Part shown: one piece after another, positions 14,515 to 29,596 of the stretch
Numbering within the stretch: the stretch's first letter is position 1
Layout: each line of letters begins with the position of its first letter
Assembly (NCBI RefSeq): GCF_037975245.1
Contig: NC_092580.1
Coordinates: forward strand, 9,027,001 to 9,091,000
Length of the DNA stretch: 64,000 nucleotides
Origin: Apostichopus japonicus
Lineage: Eukaryota; Echinodermata; Holothuroidea; Aspidochirotida; Stichopodidae
Direction: 5' to 3'
Notes under the pieces: model-generated
The model's input: the letters and a program-made list of their open reading frames with translations, nothing else
The model's database searches: none
Told to the model about the DNA's origin: nothing
Made by a program: the position numbers and the translations under genes

Positions 14515-15467
14515 CGAATGTTCGACACCGATCAATCGAATGTTCGACACACATCAATCGTATGTCCGACACCGGTAAATCGAATGTTCGACACCGATCA
14601 ATCGAATGTTCGACACCCATCAATCGAATGTTCGACACCCATCAACCAAATGTGCGACATCGATCAATCGAATTTTCGACACCGATCAATCGAATATACG
14701 ACACCGATCAATCGAATGTGCGACATGGATCAATCAAATGTTCGACACCGATCATCCAATGTTCGACACCGATCAATCGAATTTGCGGCACCGATCAATC
14801 AAATGTGTGGCACCGATCAATCGAATATACGACACCTATCAATCAAATGTGCGACATGGATCAATCAAATGTTCGACACCCATCAATCGAATGTTCGACA
14901 CCCATCAATCGAATTTGCGGCACCGATCAATCGAATTTGCGGCACCGATCAATCAAATGTGTGGCACCGATCAATCGAATGCTCGACACCGATCAATCGA
15001 ATGTTCGACACCCTTCAATCGAATGTTCGACACCGATCAATCGAATGTTCGACACCCATCAATCGAATGTTCGACACCGATCAATCGAATGTGCGACACA
15101 GATCAATCGAATGTCCGACAACCATCAACCGAATGTGCGACATCGATCAATCGAATGTTCGACACCGATCAATCGAATATACGACACCGATCAATCGAAT
15201 GTGCGACACCCATTAATCGAATGTCCGACAACCATTAATCGAATGTTCGACAACGATCAGCCGAATATGCGATTCCTGTCAATCGAATGTTCGACAACCA
15301 TCAATCGAATGTGCGACACAGATCAATCGAATGTGCGACACCTATCAATCGAATGTGCGACACAGATCAATCGAATGTTCGACACCGATCAATCGAATAT
15401 ACGACACCTATTAATCAAATGTGCGACATGGATCAATCCAATGTTCGACACCGATCAATCGAATGTG
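14515..15467 (+). repeat. 0.95-kb dispersed block, second copy
   Basis: This is the partner of 10,910-11,862, with GATCATCC at 14,750-14,757. Substitutions relative to the first copy include GTATG for GTATATC at about 14,562 and CAACCAAATG for CAACCGAATG at about 14,644. The flanks differ, so the unit of exchange was this block and not the whole 3.6 kb. Confidence 0.78.
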
Positions 15468-16999
15468 TGGCACCGATCAATCGAATGTGCGGCACCGATC
15501 AATCAAATGTGTGGCACCGATCAATCGAATGTTCGACACCGATCAATCGAATGTTCGACACCGATCAATCGAATGTTCGACACCCATTAATCGAATCTTC
15601 GACACCGATCAATCGAATGTTCGACACCGATCAATCGAATGTTCGACACCCATCAATCGAATTTGCGGCCCCGATCAATCAAATGTGTGGCACCGGTCAA
15701 TCGAATGTTCGACACCGATCAATCGAATGTTCGACACCTATCAACCGAATGTGCGACACAGATCAATCGATGTGCTACACCGATTAAACGAATGTTCGAC
15801 ACCGATCAATCGAATGTGCTGCACCGATTAAGCGAATGTTCGACACCGGTCAATCGAATATACGACACCTATCAATCAATTGTGCGACATGGATCAATCA
15901 AATCTTCGACACCGATCAATCGAATGTTCGACACCGATCTATCGAATTTGCGGCGCCGATCAATCAAATGTGTGGCACCGATCAATCGAATGTTCGACAC
16001 CCATCAATCGAATGTTCGACACCCATCAATCGAATGTTCGACACCCATCAATCGAATGTTCGACACCCATTAATCGAATGTTCGACACCGATCAATCGAA
16101 TGTTCGACACCGATCAATCGAATGTTCGACACCCATCGATCGAATGTTCGACACCGATCAATCGAATGTTCGACACCGATCAATCGAATGTTCGACACCC
16201 ATCAATCGAATGTTCGACACCCATCAATCGAATGTTCGACACCGATCAATCAAATGTGTGGCACCGATCAATCGAATGTTCGACACCGATCAATCGAATG
16301 TTCGACACCCATCAATCGAATGTGCGACACAGATCAATCGAATGTTCTACACCGATTAAACGAATGTTCGACACCGATCAATCGAATGTTCGACACCCAT
16401 CAACCAAATGTGCGACACCCATCAATCGAATGTTCGACACCGATCAATCGAATATACGACACCGATCAATCGAATGTGCGACACCCATCAATCGAATGTT
16501 CGACACGCATCAATCGAATGTTCGACACCGATCAATCGAATGTTCGACACCGATCAATCGAATGTTCGACACCGATCAATCGAATGTTCGACACCCATCA
16601 ATCGAATGTTCGACACCCATCAATCGAATGTTCGACACCCATCAATCGAATGTGCGACATGGATCAATCAAAAGTTCGACACGGATCAATCGAATGTTCG
16701 ACACCCATCAATCGAATGTTCGACACCCATCAATCGAATGTGCGACATGGATCAATCAAAAGTTCGACACCGATCAATCGAATTAGCGGCACCGATCAAT
16801 CAAATGTGTGGCACCGATCAATCGAATGTTCGACACCGATCAATCGAATCTTCGACACCGATCAGTCGAATGTTCGACACCGATCAATCGAATCTTCGAC
16901 ACCGATCAATCGAATCTTCGACACCGATCAATCGAATGTTCGACACCCATCAATCGAATGTTCGACACCCATCGATCGAATGTTCGACACCGATCAATC

Positions 17000-17022
17000 G
17001 AATGTTCGACACCCGATCAATC
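17000..17022 (+). repeat. Type example of a 23-bp unit (ACCCGATC)
   Basis: An extra base gives ACACCCGATC at 17,011. It looks like a fusion of the two common unit ends, CCC and CCG. Other copies lie at about 32,233; 32,871; 39,411; 40,039; 54,006 and 54,644. All sit in homologous positions of related blocks, so they descend from one event. A second 23-bp type, GGTAAAATCG, lies at 1,603; 8,242; 9,231; 41,733 and 56,602. Confidence 0.85.
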
Positions 17023-19280
17023 GAATGTTCGACACCCATCCATCGAATGTTCGACACCCATTAATCGAATGTTCGACACCGATCAATCGAATTTGCGGCA
17101 CCGATCAATCGAATGTTCGACACCAATCGACCGAATGTGCGACAACCATTAATCGAATGTGCGACACCAATTAAACGAACGTTCGACACCGATTAAACGA
17201 ATGTTCGACACCGATCAATCGAATGTGCGACACCTATCAATCAAATGTGCGACACCGATCAATCGAATGTTCGACACCCATCAATCAAATGTTCGACACC
17301 CATCAATCGAATGTTCGACACCGATCAATCGAATGTTCGACACCTATCATGCGAATGTGCGACACAGATCAATCGATGTGCTACACCGATTAAACGAATG
17401 TTCGACACCGGTCAATCGAATATACGACACCTATCAATCAAATGTGCGACATGGATCAATCAAATCTTCGACACCGATCAATCGCATGTTCGACACCGAT
17501 CAATCGAATTTGCGGCACCGATCAATCAAATGTGTGGCACCGATCAATCGAATGTTCGACACCGATCAATCGAATGTGCGACACCTATCAATCAAATGTG
17601 CGACACCGATCAATAGAATGTTCGACACCCATCAATCGAATGTTCGACACCCATCAATCGAATGTTCGACACCGATCAATCGAATGTTCGACACCCATCA
17701 ATCGAATGTTCGACACCAATCAATCGAATGTTCGACACCCATCAATCGAATGTTCGACACCGATCAATCGAATGTTCGACACCGATCAATCGAATGTTCG
17801 ACACCCATCAATCGAATGTTCGACACCCATCAATCGAATGTTCGACACCTATCAATCGAATGTGCGACACAGATCAATCGAATGTTCGACACCGATCAAT
17901 CGAATATACGACACCTATCAATCAAATGTGCGACATGGATCAATCCAATGTTCGACACCGATCAATCGAATGTTCGACACCGATCAATCGAATGTTCGAC
18001 ACCGATCAATCGAATTTGCGGCACCGATCAATCGAATTTGCGGCACCGATCAATCAAATGTGTGGCACCCATCAATCGAATGTTCGACACCCATCAATCG
18101 AATGTTCGACACCCATTAATCGAATGTTCGACACCGATCAATCGAATGTTCGACACCCATCAATCGAATGTTCGACACCGATCAATCGAATTTGCGGCAC
18201 CGATCAATCGAATGTTCGACACCAATCGACCGAATGTGCGACAACCATCAATCGAATGTGCGACACCAATTAAACGAATGTTCGACACCGATTAAACGAA
18301 TGTTCGACACCGATCAATCGAATGTGCGACACCTATCAATCAAATGTGCGACACCGATCAATCGAATGTTCGACACCCATCAATCGAATGTTCGACACCC
18401 ATCAATCGAATGTGCGACACCGATCAATCGAATGTTCGACACCCATCAATCGAATGTTCGACACCCATCAATCGAATGTTCGACACCCATCGATCAAATG
18501 TTCGACACCGATCAATCGAATGTTCGACACCCATCAATCGAATGTTCGACACCGATCAATCGAATGTTCGACACCCATCAATCGAATGTTCGACACAGAT
18601 CAATCGAATGTTCGACACCGATCAATCGAATGTTCGACACCTATCAATCAAATGTGCGACATGGATCAATCCAATGTTCGACACCGATCAATCGAATGTT
18701 CGACACCGATCAATCGAATGTTCGACACCGATCAATCGAATGTTCGACACCGATCAATCGAATCTTCGACACCGATCAATCGAATGTTCGACACCCATCG
18801 ATCGAATGTTCGACACCCATCGATCGAATGTTCGACACCCATCGATCGAATGTTCGACACCGATCAATCGAATGTTCGACACCGATCAATCGAATGTTCG
18901 ACACCCATCAATCGAATGTTCGACACCCATCAATCGAATGTTCGACACCGATCAATCGAATTTGCGGCACCGATCAATCGAATGTTCGACACCAATCGAC
19001 CGAATGTGCGACAACCATCAATCGAATGTGCGACACCAATTAAACGAATGTTCGACACCGATTAAACGAATGTTCGACACCGATCAATCGAATGTTCGAC
19101 ACCTATCAATCAAATGTGCGACACCGATCAATCGAATGTTCGACACCCATCAATCGAATGTTCGACACCCATCAATCGAATGTTCGACACCCATCAATCG
19201 AATGTTCGACACCCATCAATCGAATGTTCGACACCCATCAATCGAATGTTCGACACCGATCAATCGAATGTTCGACACCG

Positions 19281-20490
19281 ATCAATCGAATGTTCGACAC
19301 CCATCAATCGAATGTTCGACACCCATCAATCGAATGTGCGACACCCATCAATCGAATGTGCGACACAGATCAATCGAATGTTCGACACCGATCAATCGAA
19401 TATACGACACCTATCAATCAAATGTGCGACATGGATCAATCGAATGTTAGACACCGATCAATCGAATGTTCGACACCAATCGACCGAATGTGCGACAACC
19501 ATCAATCGAATGTGCGACACCAATTAAACGAATGTTCGACACCGATTAAACGAATGTTCGACACCGATCAATCGAATGTGCGACACCTATCAATCAAATG
19601 TGCGACACCGATCAATCGAATGTTCGACACCCATCGATCGAATGTTCGACACCCATTAATCGAATCTTCGACACCGATCAATCGAATGTTCGACACCCAT
19701 CAATCGAATGTTCGACACCCATCGATCGAATGTTCGACACCGATCAATCGAATGTTCGACACCGATCAATCGAATGTTCGACACCAATCGACCGAATGTG
19801 CGACAACCATCAATCGAATGTGCGACACCAATTAAACGAATGTTCGACACCGATTAAACGAATGTTCGACACCCATCAATCGAATGTTCGACACCCATCA
19901 ATCGAATGTTCGACACCCATCAATCGAATGTTCGACACCGATCAATCGAATGTTCGACACCGATCAATCGAATGTTTGACACCCATCAATCGAATGTTCG
20001 ACACCCATCAATCGAATGTGCGACACCGATCAATCAAATGTTCGACACCCATCAATCGAATGTGCGACACCTATCAATCGTATGTGCGACACAGATCAAT
20101 CGAATGTTCGACACCGATCAATCGAATATACGACACCTATCAATCAAATGTGCGACATGGATCAATCCAATGTTCGACACCGATCAATCGAATGTTCGAC
20201 ACCGATCAATCGAATTAGCGGCACCGATCAATCAAATGTGTGGCACCGATCAATCGAATGTTCGACACCGATCAATCGAATGTTCGACACCCATCAATCG
20301 AATGTTCGACACCCATTAATCGAATCTTCGACACCGATCAATCGAATGTTCGACACCGATTAATCGAATGTTCGACACCCATCGATCGAATGTTCGACAC
20401 CGATCAATCGAATGTTCGACACCGATCAATCGAATGTTCGACACCCATCAATCTAATGTTCGACACCCATCAATCGAATGTTCGACACCC
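19281..20490 (+). repeat. 1,276-bp-period block in domain A, copy a
   Basis: The block from about 19,281 to 20,490 recurs at 20,557-21,766, a spacing of 58 units. It is less perfect than the larger duplications. Differences include CATCGATCG (19,641) against CATCAATCG, ATCGAATG against ATCGCATG (21,003), GATCAATCG against GATCATTCG (21,219), and CGTATG (20,080) against CGAATG. It is therefore an older step than the 5,742-bp duplication that later copied both blocks together. Confidence 0.75.
19780..19865 (+). repeat. Type example of the ATCGACCG / ATTAAACG cassette
   Basis: Four consecutive variant units form a fixed cassette: ATCGACCGAATG with ACAACC, then GTGCGACACCA, then two ATTAAACG units. 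It recurs more than fifty times, densely in the type II domains (for example 18,225; 19,000; 19,485; 20,756; 21,062; 21,807; 22,206; 22,691; 22,996) and less often in type I. It is the best landmark for higher-order period analysis. Confidence 0.85.
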
Positions 20491-20556
20491 ATCAATCGAA
20501 TGTTCCACACCCATCAATCGAATGTTCGACACCGATCAATCGAATGTTCGACACCC

Positions 20557-21766
20557 ATCAATCGAATGTTCGACACCCATCAATCGAATGTTCGAGACCC
20601 ATCAATCGAATGTGCGACACCTATCAATCGAATGTGCGACACAGATCAATCGAATGTTCGACACCGATCAATCGAATATACGACACCTATCAATCAAATG
20701 TGCGACATGGATCAATCCAATGTTAGACACCGATCAATCGAATGTTCGACACCAATCGACCGAATGTGCGACAACCATCAATCGAATGTGCGACACCAAT
20801 TAAACGAATGTTCGACACCGATTAAACGAATGTTCGACACCGATCAATCGAATGTGCGACACCTATCAATCAAATGTGCGACACCGATCAATCGAATGTT
20901 CGACACCCATCAATCGAATGTTCGACACCCATTAATCGAATCTTCGACACCGATCAATCGAATGTTCGACACCCATCAATCGAATGTTCGACACCCATCG
21001 ATCGCATGTTCGACACCGATCAATCGAATGTTCGACACCGATCAATCGAATGTTCGACACCAATCGACCGAATGTGCGACAACCATCAATCGAATGTGCG
21101 ACACCAATTAAACGAATGTTCGACACCGATTAAACGAATGTTCGACACCCATCAATCGAATGTTCGACACCCATCAATCGAATGTTCGACACCCATCAAT
21201 CGAATGTTCGACACCGATCATTCGAATGTTCGACACCGATCAATCGAATGTTTGACACCCATCAATCGAATGTTCGACACCCATCAATCGAATGTGCGAC
21301 ACCGATCAATCGAATGTTCGACACCCATCAATCGAATGTGCGACACCTATCAATCGAATGTGCGACACAGATCAATCGAATGTTCGACACCGATCAATCG
21401 AATATACGACACCTATCAATCAAATGTGCGACATGGATCAATCCAATGTTCGACACCGATCAATCGAATGTTCGACACCGATCAATCGAATTAGCGGCAC
21501 CGATCAATCAAATGTGTGGCACCGATCAATCGAATGTTCGACACCGATCAATCGAATGTTCGACACCCATCAATCGAATGTTCGACACCCATTAATCGAA
21601 TCTTCGACACCGATCAATCGAATGTTCGACACCGATCAATCGACAGTTCGACACCCATCGATCGAATGTTCGACACCGATCAATCGAATGTTCGACACCG
21701 ATCAATCGAATGTTCGACACCCATCAATCTAATGTTCGACACCCATCAATCGAATGTTCGACACCG
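20557..21766 (+). repeat. 1,276-bp-period block in domain A, copy b
   Basis: This is the second member of the pair described at 19,281-20,490. It carries the GAATTAGCGG, CGACAGTTCG and CAATCTAATG markers in the same order. Further members of the same higher-order family follow at steps of 1,144 and 792 bp (about 22,076 and 22,868 for the same landmark). Confidence 0.75.
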
Positions 21767-23898
21767 ATCAATCGAATTTGCGGCACCGATCAATCGAATG
21801 TTCGACACCAATCGACCGAATGTGCGACAACCATCAATCGAATGTGCGACACCAATTAAACGAATGTTCGACACCGATTAAACGAATGTTCGACACCGAT
21901 CAATCGAATGTGCGACACCTATCAATCAAATGTGCGACACCGATCAATCGAATGTTCGACACCCATCAATCGAATGTTCGACACCCATCAATCGAATGTT
22001 CGACACCGATCAATCGAATGTTCGACACCCATCAATCGAATGTTCGACACCCATCAATCGAATGTTCGACACCCATCAATCGAATCTTCGACACCGATCA
22101 ATCGAATGTTCGACACCCATCAATCGAATGTTCGACACCCATCGATCGAATGTTCGACACCGATCAATCGAATGTTCGACACCGATCAATCGAATGTTCG
22201 ACACCAATCGACCGAATGTGCGACAACCATCAATCGAATGTGCGACACCAATTAAACGAATGTTCGACACCGATTAAACGAATGTTCGACACCGATCAAT
22301 CGAATGTTCGACACCCATCAATCGAATGTTCGACACCCATCAATCGAATGTTCGACACCGATCAATCGAATGTTCGACACCGATCAATCGAATGTTTGAC
22401 ACCCATCAATCGAATGTTCGACACCCATCAATCGAATGTTCGACACCCATCAATCGAATGTTCGACACCGATCAATCGAATGTTCGACACCGATCAATCG
22501 AATGTTCGACACCCATCAATCGAATGTTCGACACCCATCAATCGAATGTGCGACACCTATCAATCGAATGTGCGACACAGATCAATCGAATGTTCGACAC
22601 CGATCAATCGAATATACGACACCTATCAATCAAATGTGCGACATGGATCAATCCAATGTTAGACACCGATCAATCGAATGTTCGACACCAATCGACCGAA
22701 TGTGCGACAACCATCAATCGAATGTGCGACACCAATTAAACGAATGTTCGACACCGATTAAACGAATGTTCGACACCGATCAATCGAATGTGCGACACCT
22801 ATCAATCAAATGTGCGACACCGATCAATCGAATGTTCGACACCCATCAATCGAATGTTCAACACCCATTAATCGAATCTTCGACACCGATCAATCGAATG
22901 TTCGACACCCATCAATCGAATGTTCGACACCCATCGATCGAATGTTCGACACCGATCAATCGAATGTTCGACACCGATCAATCGAATGTTCGACACCAAT
23001 CGACCGAATGTGCGACAACCATCAATCGAATGTGCGACACAAATTAAACGAATGTTCGACACCGATTAAACGAATGTTCGACACCCATTAATCGAATGTT
23101 CGACACCCATCAATCGAATGTTCGACACCCATCAATCGAATGTTCGACACCGATCAATCGAATGTTCGACACCGATCAATCGAATGTTTGACACCCATCA
23201 ATCGAATGTTCGACACCCATCAATCGAATGTGCGACAACGATCAATCAAATGTTCGACACCCATCAATCGAATGTGCGACACAGATCAATCGAATGTTCG
23301 ACACCGATCAATCGAATATACGACACCTATCAATCGAATGTGCGACACAGATCAATCGAATGTTCGACACCGATCAATCGAATATACGACACCTATCAAT
23401 CAAATGTGCGACATGGATCAATCCAATGTTCGACACCGATCAATCGAATGTTCGACACCGATCAATCGAATTAGCGGCACCGATCAATCAAATGTGTGGC
23501 ACCGATCAATCGAATGTTCGACACCCATCAATCGAATGTTCGACACCCATCAATCGAATGTTCGACACCCATTAATCGAATCTTCGACACCGATCAATCG
23601 AATGTTCGACACCGATCAATCGACAGTTCGACACCCATCGATCGAATGTTCGACACCGATCAATCGAATGTTCGACACCGATCAATCGAATGTTCGACAC
23701 CCATCAATCTAATGTTCGACACCCATCAATCGAATGTTCGACACCGATCAATCGAATTTGCGGCACCGATCAATCGAATGTTCGACACCAATCGACCGAA
23801 TGTGCGACAACCATCAATCGAATGTGCGACACCAATTAAACGAATGTTCGACACCGATTAAACGAATGTTCGACACCGATCAATCGAATGTGCGACAC

Positions 23899-26800
23899 CC
23901 ATCAATCGAATGTTCGACACCGATCAATCGAATTTGCGGCACCGATCAATCGAATGTTCGACACCAATCGACCGAATGTGCGACAACCATCAATCGAATG
24001 TGCGACACCAATTAAACGAATGTTCGACACCGATTAAACGAATGTTCGACACCGATCAATCGAATGTGCGACACCTATCAATCAAATGTGCGACACCGAT
24101 CAATCGAATGTTCGACACCCATCAATCGAATGTTCGACACCCATCAATCGAATGTGCGACACCGATCAATCGAATGTTCGACACCCATCAATCGAATGTT
24201 CGACACCCATCAATCGAATGTTCGACACCCATCGATCAAATGTTCGACACCGATCAATCGAATGTTCGACACCCATCAATCGAATGTTCGACACCGATCA
24301 ATCGAATGTTCGACACCCATCAATCGAATGTTCGACACAGATCAATCGAATGTTCGACACCGATCAATCGAATGTTCGACACCTATCAATCAAATGTGCG
24401 ACATGGATCAATCCAATGTTCGACACCGATCAATCGAATGTTCGACACCGATCAATCGAATGTTCGACACCGATCAATCGAATGTTCGACACCGATCAAT
24501 CGAATCTTCGACACCGATCAATCGAATGTTCGACACCCATCGATCGAATGTTCGACACCCATCGATCGAATGTTCGACACCCATCGATCGAATGTTCGAC
24601 ACCGATCAATCGAATGTTCGACACCGATCAATCGAATGTTCGACACCCATCAATCGAATGTTCGACACCCATCAATCGAATGTTCGACACCGATCAATCG
24701 AATTTGCGGCACCGATCAATCGAATGTTCGACACCAATCGACCGAATGTGCGACAACCATCAATCGAATGTGCGACACCAATTAAACGAATGTTCGACAC
24801 CGATTAAACGAATGTTCGACACCGATCAATCGAATGTTCGACACCTATCAATCAAATGTGCGACACCGATCAATCGAATGTTCGACACCCATCAATCGAA
24901 TGTTCGACACCCATCAATCGAATGTTCGACACCCATCAATCGAATGTTCGACACCCATCAATCGAATGTTCGACACCCATCAATCGAATGTTCGACACCG
25001 ATCAATCGAATGTTCGACACCGATCAATCGAATGTTCGACACCCATCAATCGAATGTTCGACACCCATCAATCGAATGTGCGACACCCATCAATCGAATG
25101 TGCGACACAGATCAATCGAATGTTCGACACCGATCAATCGAATATACGACACCTATCAATCAAATGTGCGACATGGATCAATCGAATGTTAGACACCGAT
25201 CAATCGAATGTTCGACACCAATCGACCGAATGTGCGACAACCATCAATCGAATGTGCGACACCAATTAAACGAATGTTCGACACCGATTAAACGAATGTT
25301 CGACACCGATCAATCGAATGTGCGACACCTATCAATCAAATGTGCGACACCGATCAATCGAATGTTCGACACCCATCGATCGAATGTTCGACACCCATTA
25401 ATCGAATCTTCGACACCGATCAATCGAATGTTCGACACCCATCAATCGAATGTTCGACACCCATCGATCGAATGTTCGACACCGATCAATCGAATGTTCG
25501 ACACCGATCAATCGAATGTTCGACACCAATCGACCGAATGTGCGACAACCATCAATCGAATGTGCGACACCAATTAAACGAATGTTCGACACCGATTAAA
25601 CGAATGTTCGACACCCATCAATCGAATGTTCGACACCCATCAATCGAATGTTCGACACCCATCAATCGAATGTTCGACACCGATCAATCGAATGTTCGAC
25701 ACCGATCAATCGAATGTTTGACACCCATCAATCGAATGTTCGACACCCATCAATCGAATGTGCGACACCGATCAATCAAATGTTCGACACCCATCAATCG
25801 AATGTGCGACACCTATCAATCGTATGTGCGACACAGATCAATCGAATGTTCGACACCGATCAATCGAATATACGACACCTATCAATCAAATGTGCGACAT
25901 GGATCAATCCAATGTTCGACACCGATCAATCGAATGTTCGACACCGATCAATCGAATTAGCGGCACCGATCAATCAAATGTGTGGCACCGATCAATCGAA
26001 TGTTCGACACCGATCAATCGAATGTTCGACACCCATCAATCGAATGTTCGACACCCATTAATCGAATCTTCGACACCGATCAATCGAATGTTCGACACCG
26101 ATTAATCGAATGTTCGACACCCATCGATCGAATGTTCGACACCGATCAATCGAATGTTCGACACCGATCAATCGAATGTTCGACACCCATCAATCTAATG
26201 TTCGACACCCATCAATCGAATGTTCGACACCCATCAATCGAATGTTCCACACCCATCAATCGAATGTTCGACACCGATCAATCGAATGTTCGACACCCAT
26301 CAATCGAATGTTCGACACCCATCAATCGAATGTTCGAGACCCATCAATCGAATGTGCGACACCTATCAATCGAATGTGCGACACAGATCAATCGAATGTT
26401 CGACACCGATCAATCGAATATACGACACCTATCAATCAAATGTGCGACATGGATCAATCCAATGTTAGACACCGATCAATCGAATGTTCGACACCAATCG
26501 ACCGAATGTGCGACAACCATCAATCGAATGTGCGACACCAATTAAACGAATGTTCGACACCGATTAAACGAATGTTCGACACCGATCAATCGAATGTGCG
26601 ACACCTATCAATCAAATGTGCGACACCGATCAATCGAATGTTCGACACCCATCAATCGAATGTTCGACACCCATTAATCGAATCTTCGACACCGATCAAT
26701 CGAATGTTCGACACCCATCAATCGAATGTTCGACACCCATCGATCGCATGTTCGACACCGATCAATCGAATGTTCGACACCGATCAATCGAATGTTCGAC

Positions 26801-29596
26801 ACCAATCGACCGAATGTGCGACAACCATCAATCGAATGTGCGACACCAATTAAACGAATGTTCGACACCGATTAAACGAATGTTCGACACCCATCAATCG
26901 AATGTTCGACACCCATCAATCGAATGTTCGACACCCATCAATCGAATGTTCGACACCGATCATTCGAATGTTCGACACCGATCAATCGAATGTTTGACAC
27001 CCATCAATCGAATGTTCGACACCCATCAATCGAATGTGCGACACCGATCAATCGAATGTTCGACACCCATCAATCGAATGTGCGACACCTATCAATCGAA
27101 TGTGCGACACAGATCAATCGAATGTTCGACACCGATCAATCGAATATACGACACCTATCAATCAAATGTGCGACATGGATCAATCCAATGTTCGACACCG
27201 ATCAATCGAATGTTCGACACCGATCAATCGAATTAGCGGCACCGATCAATCAAATGTGTGGCACCGATCAATCGAATGTTCGACACCGATCAATCGAATG
27301 TTCGACACCCATCAATCGAATGTTCGACACCCATTAATCGAATCTTCGACACCGATCAATCGAATGTTCGACACCGATCAATCGACAGTTCGACACCCAT
27401 CGATCGAATGTTCGACACCGATCAATCGAATGTTCGACACCGATCAATCGAATGTTCGACACCCATCAATCTAATGTTCGACACCCATCAATCGAATGTT
27501 CGACACCGATCAATCGAATTTGCGGCACCGATCAATCGAATGTTCGACACCAATCGACCGAATGTGCGACAACCATCAATCGAATGTGCGACACCAATTA
27601 AACGAATGTTCGACACCGATTAAACGAATGTTCGACACCGATCAATCGAATGTGCGACACCTATCAATCAAATGTGCGACACCGATCAATCGAATGTTCG
27701 ACACCCATCAATCGAATGTTCGACACCCATCAATCGAATGTTCGACACCGATCAATCGAATGTTCGACACCCATCAATCGAATGTTCGACACCCATCAAT
27801 CGAATGTTCGACACCCATCAATCGAATCTTCGACACCGATCAATCGAATGTTCGACACCCATCAATCGAATGTTCGACACCCATCGATCGAATGTTCGAC
27901 ACCGATCAATCGAATGTTCGACACCGATCAATCGAATGTTCGACACCAATCGACCGAATGTGCGACAACCATCAATCGAATGTGCGACACCAATTAAACG
28001 AATGTTCGACACCGATTAAACGAATGTTCGACACCGATCAATCGAATGTTCGACACCCATCAATCGAATGTTCGACACCCATCAATCGAATGTTCGACAC
28101 CGATCAATCGAATGTTCGACACCGATCAATCGAATGTTTGACACCCATCAATCGAATGTTCGACACCCATCAATCGAATGTTCGACACCCATCAATCGAA
28201 TGTTCGACACCGATCAATCGAATGTTCGACACCGATCAATCGAATGTTCGACACCCATCAATCGAATGTTCGACACCCATCAATCGAATGTGCGACACCT
28301 ATCAATCGAATGTGCGACACAGATCAATCGAATGTTCGACACCGATCAATCGAATATACGACACCTATCAATCAAATGTGCGACATGGATCAATCCAATG
28401 TTAGACACCGATCAATCGAATGTTCGACACCAATCGACCGAATGTGCGACAACCATCAATCGAATGTGCGACACCAATTAAACGAATGTTCGACACCGAT
28501 TAAACGAATGTTCGACACCGATCAATCGAATGTGCGACACCTATCAATCAAATGTGCGACACCGATCAATCGAATGTTCGACACCCATCAATCGAATGTT
28601 CAACACCCATTAATCGAATCTTCGACACCGATCAATCGAATGTTCGACACCCATCAATCGAATGTTCGACACCCATCGATCGAATGTTCGACACCGATCA
28701 ATCGAATGTTCGACACCGATCAATCGAATGTTCGACACCAATCGACCGAATGTGCGACAACCATCAATCGAATGTGCGACACAAATTAAACGAATGTTCG
28801 ACACCGATTAAACGAATGTTCGACACCCATTAATCGAATGTTCGACACCCATCAATCGAATGTTCGACACCCATCAATCGAATGTTCGACACCGATCAAT
28901 CGAATGTTCGACACCGATCAATCGAATGTTTGACACCCATCAATCGAATGTTCGACACCCATCAATCGAATGTGCGACAACGATCAATCAAATGTTCGAC
29001 ACCCATCAATCGAATGTGCGACACCTATCAATCGAATGTGCGACACAGATCAATCGAATGTTCGACACCGATCAATCGAATATACGACACCTATCAATCA
29101 AATGTGCGACATGGATCAATCCAATGTTCGACACCGATCAATCGAATGTTCGACACCGATCAATCGAATTAGCGGCACCGATCAATCAAATGTGTGGCAC
29201 CGATCAATCGAATGTTCGACACCGATCAATCGAATGTTCGACACCCATCAATCGAATGTTCGACACCCATTAATCGAATCTTCGACACCGATCAATCGAA
29301 TGTTCGACACCGATCAATCGACAGTTCGACACCCATCGATCGAATGTTCGACACCGATCAATCGAATGTTCGACACCGATCAATCGAATGTTCGACACCC
29401 ATCAATCTAATGTTCGACACCCATCAATCGAATGTTCGACACCGATCAATCGAATTTGCGGCACCGATCAATCGAATGTTCGACACCAATCGACCGAATG
29501 TGCGACAACCATCAATCGAATGTGCGACACCAATTAAACGAATGTTCGACACCGATTAAACGAATGTTCGACACCGATCAATCGAATGTGCGACAC
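23899..29596 (+). repeat. 5,742-bp tandem duplication, copy b
   Basis: This is the second copy, directly abutting the first; the junction falls inside a unit after GTGCGACACC. The offset is 5,742 bp up to about 29,010 and then 5,698 bp because two units fewer are present. Head-to-tail placement, preserved unit register and near identity point to a recent unequal exchange, or to an assembly duplication. The right part of this copy (from about 26,967) is also the start of the 7,168-bp duplication. Confidence 0.88.

Larger units (their letters stand above)
1..17400 (+). repeat. Type I satellite domain, heterogeneous, left part of window
   Basis: This is the most diverse part of the array. It carries about fourteen 21-bp deletion units (CGATGTGCTAC, first at 1,012-1,032), most CAGCCGAATATGCG cassettes, and the GGTAAAATCG 23-bp units. 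Homologous blocks recur at several spacings rather than one: about 3,013 bp (400-1,020 against 3,413-4,033), 3,846 bp (3,120-3,720 against 6,970-7,570), 1,230 bp (4,320-4,700 against 5,550-5,930), 6,639 bp (1,060-1,650 against 7,699-8,289) and 7,628 bp (1,640-2,100 against 9,270-9,730). The copies differ by scattered substitutions, so this domain looks older or less recently homogenised than the parts to its right. No gene is visible. Confidence 0.8.
18151..23898 (+). repeat. 5,742-bp tandem duplication, copy a
   Basis: From 18,151 to about 23,270 this segment matches the sequence 5,742 bp downstream (exactly 261 units), with no difference found in the parts compared. The left limit is set by the mismatch T18150 against G23892, the right limit by C23899 against T29597. 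Near 23,270-23,400 this copy carries a net 44 bp (two units) more than copy b, through a repeated three-unit motif and loss of one unit. One further difference is CCC at about 23,525 against CCG in copy b. Confidence 0.88.

Noticed and set aside
13002-15590. Open reading frame of 862 codons, plus strand
   Set aside because: It is translated satellite. Overlapping long frames exist in the other two forward frames with the same 22-residue repeat, there is no start context or unique domain, and frames end wherever a variant unit (TTAATCG, ATTAAACG, CTAATG, GTTAGAC, ATTAGCGG) supplies a stop.
19656-19850. Recurring 64-codon minus-strand frames (for example 20,932; 22,076; 22,868; 43,715; 58,144)
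   Set aside because: They mark places where variant units (ATCGACCG, ATTAATCG, CATCGATCG) remove the TGA that the minus strand normally has once per unit. They are useful as higher-order repeat landmarks, not as genes.
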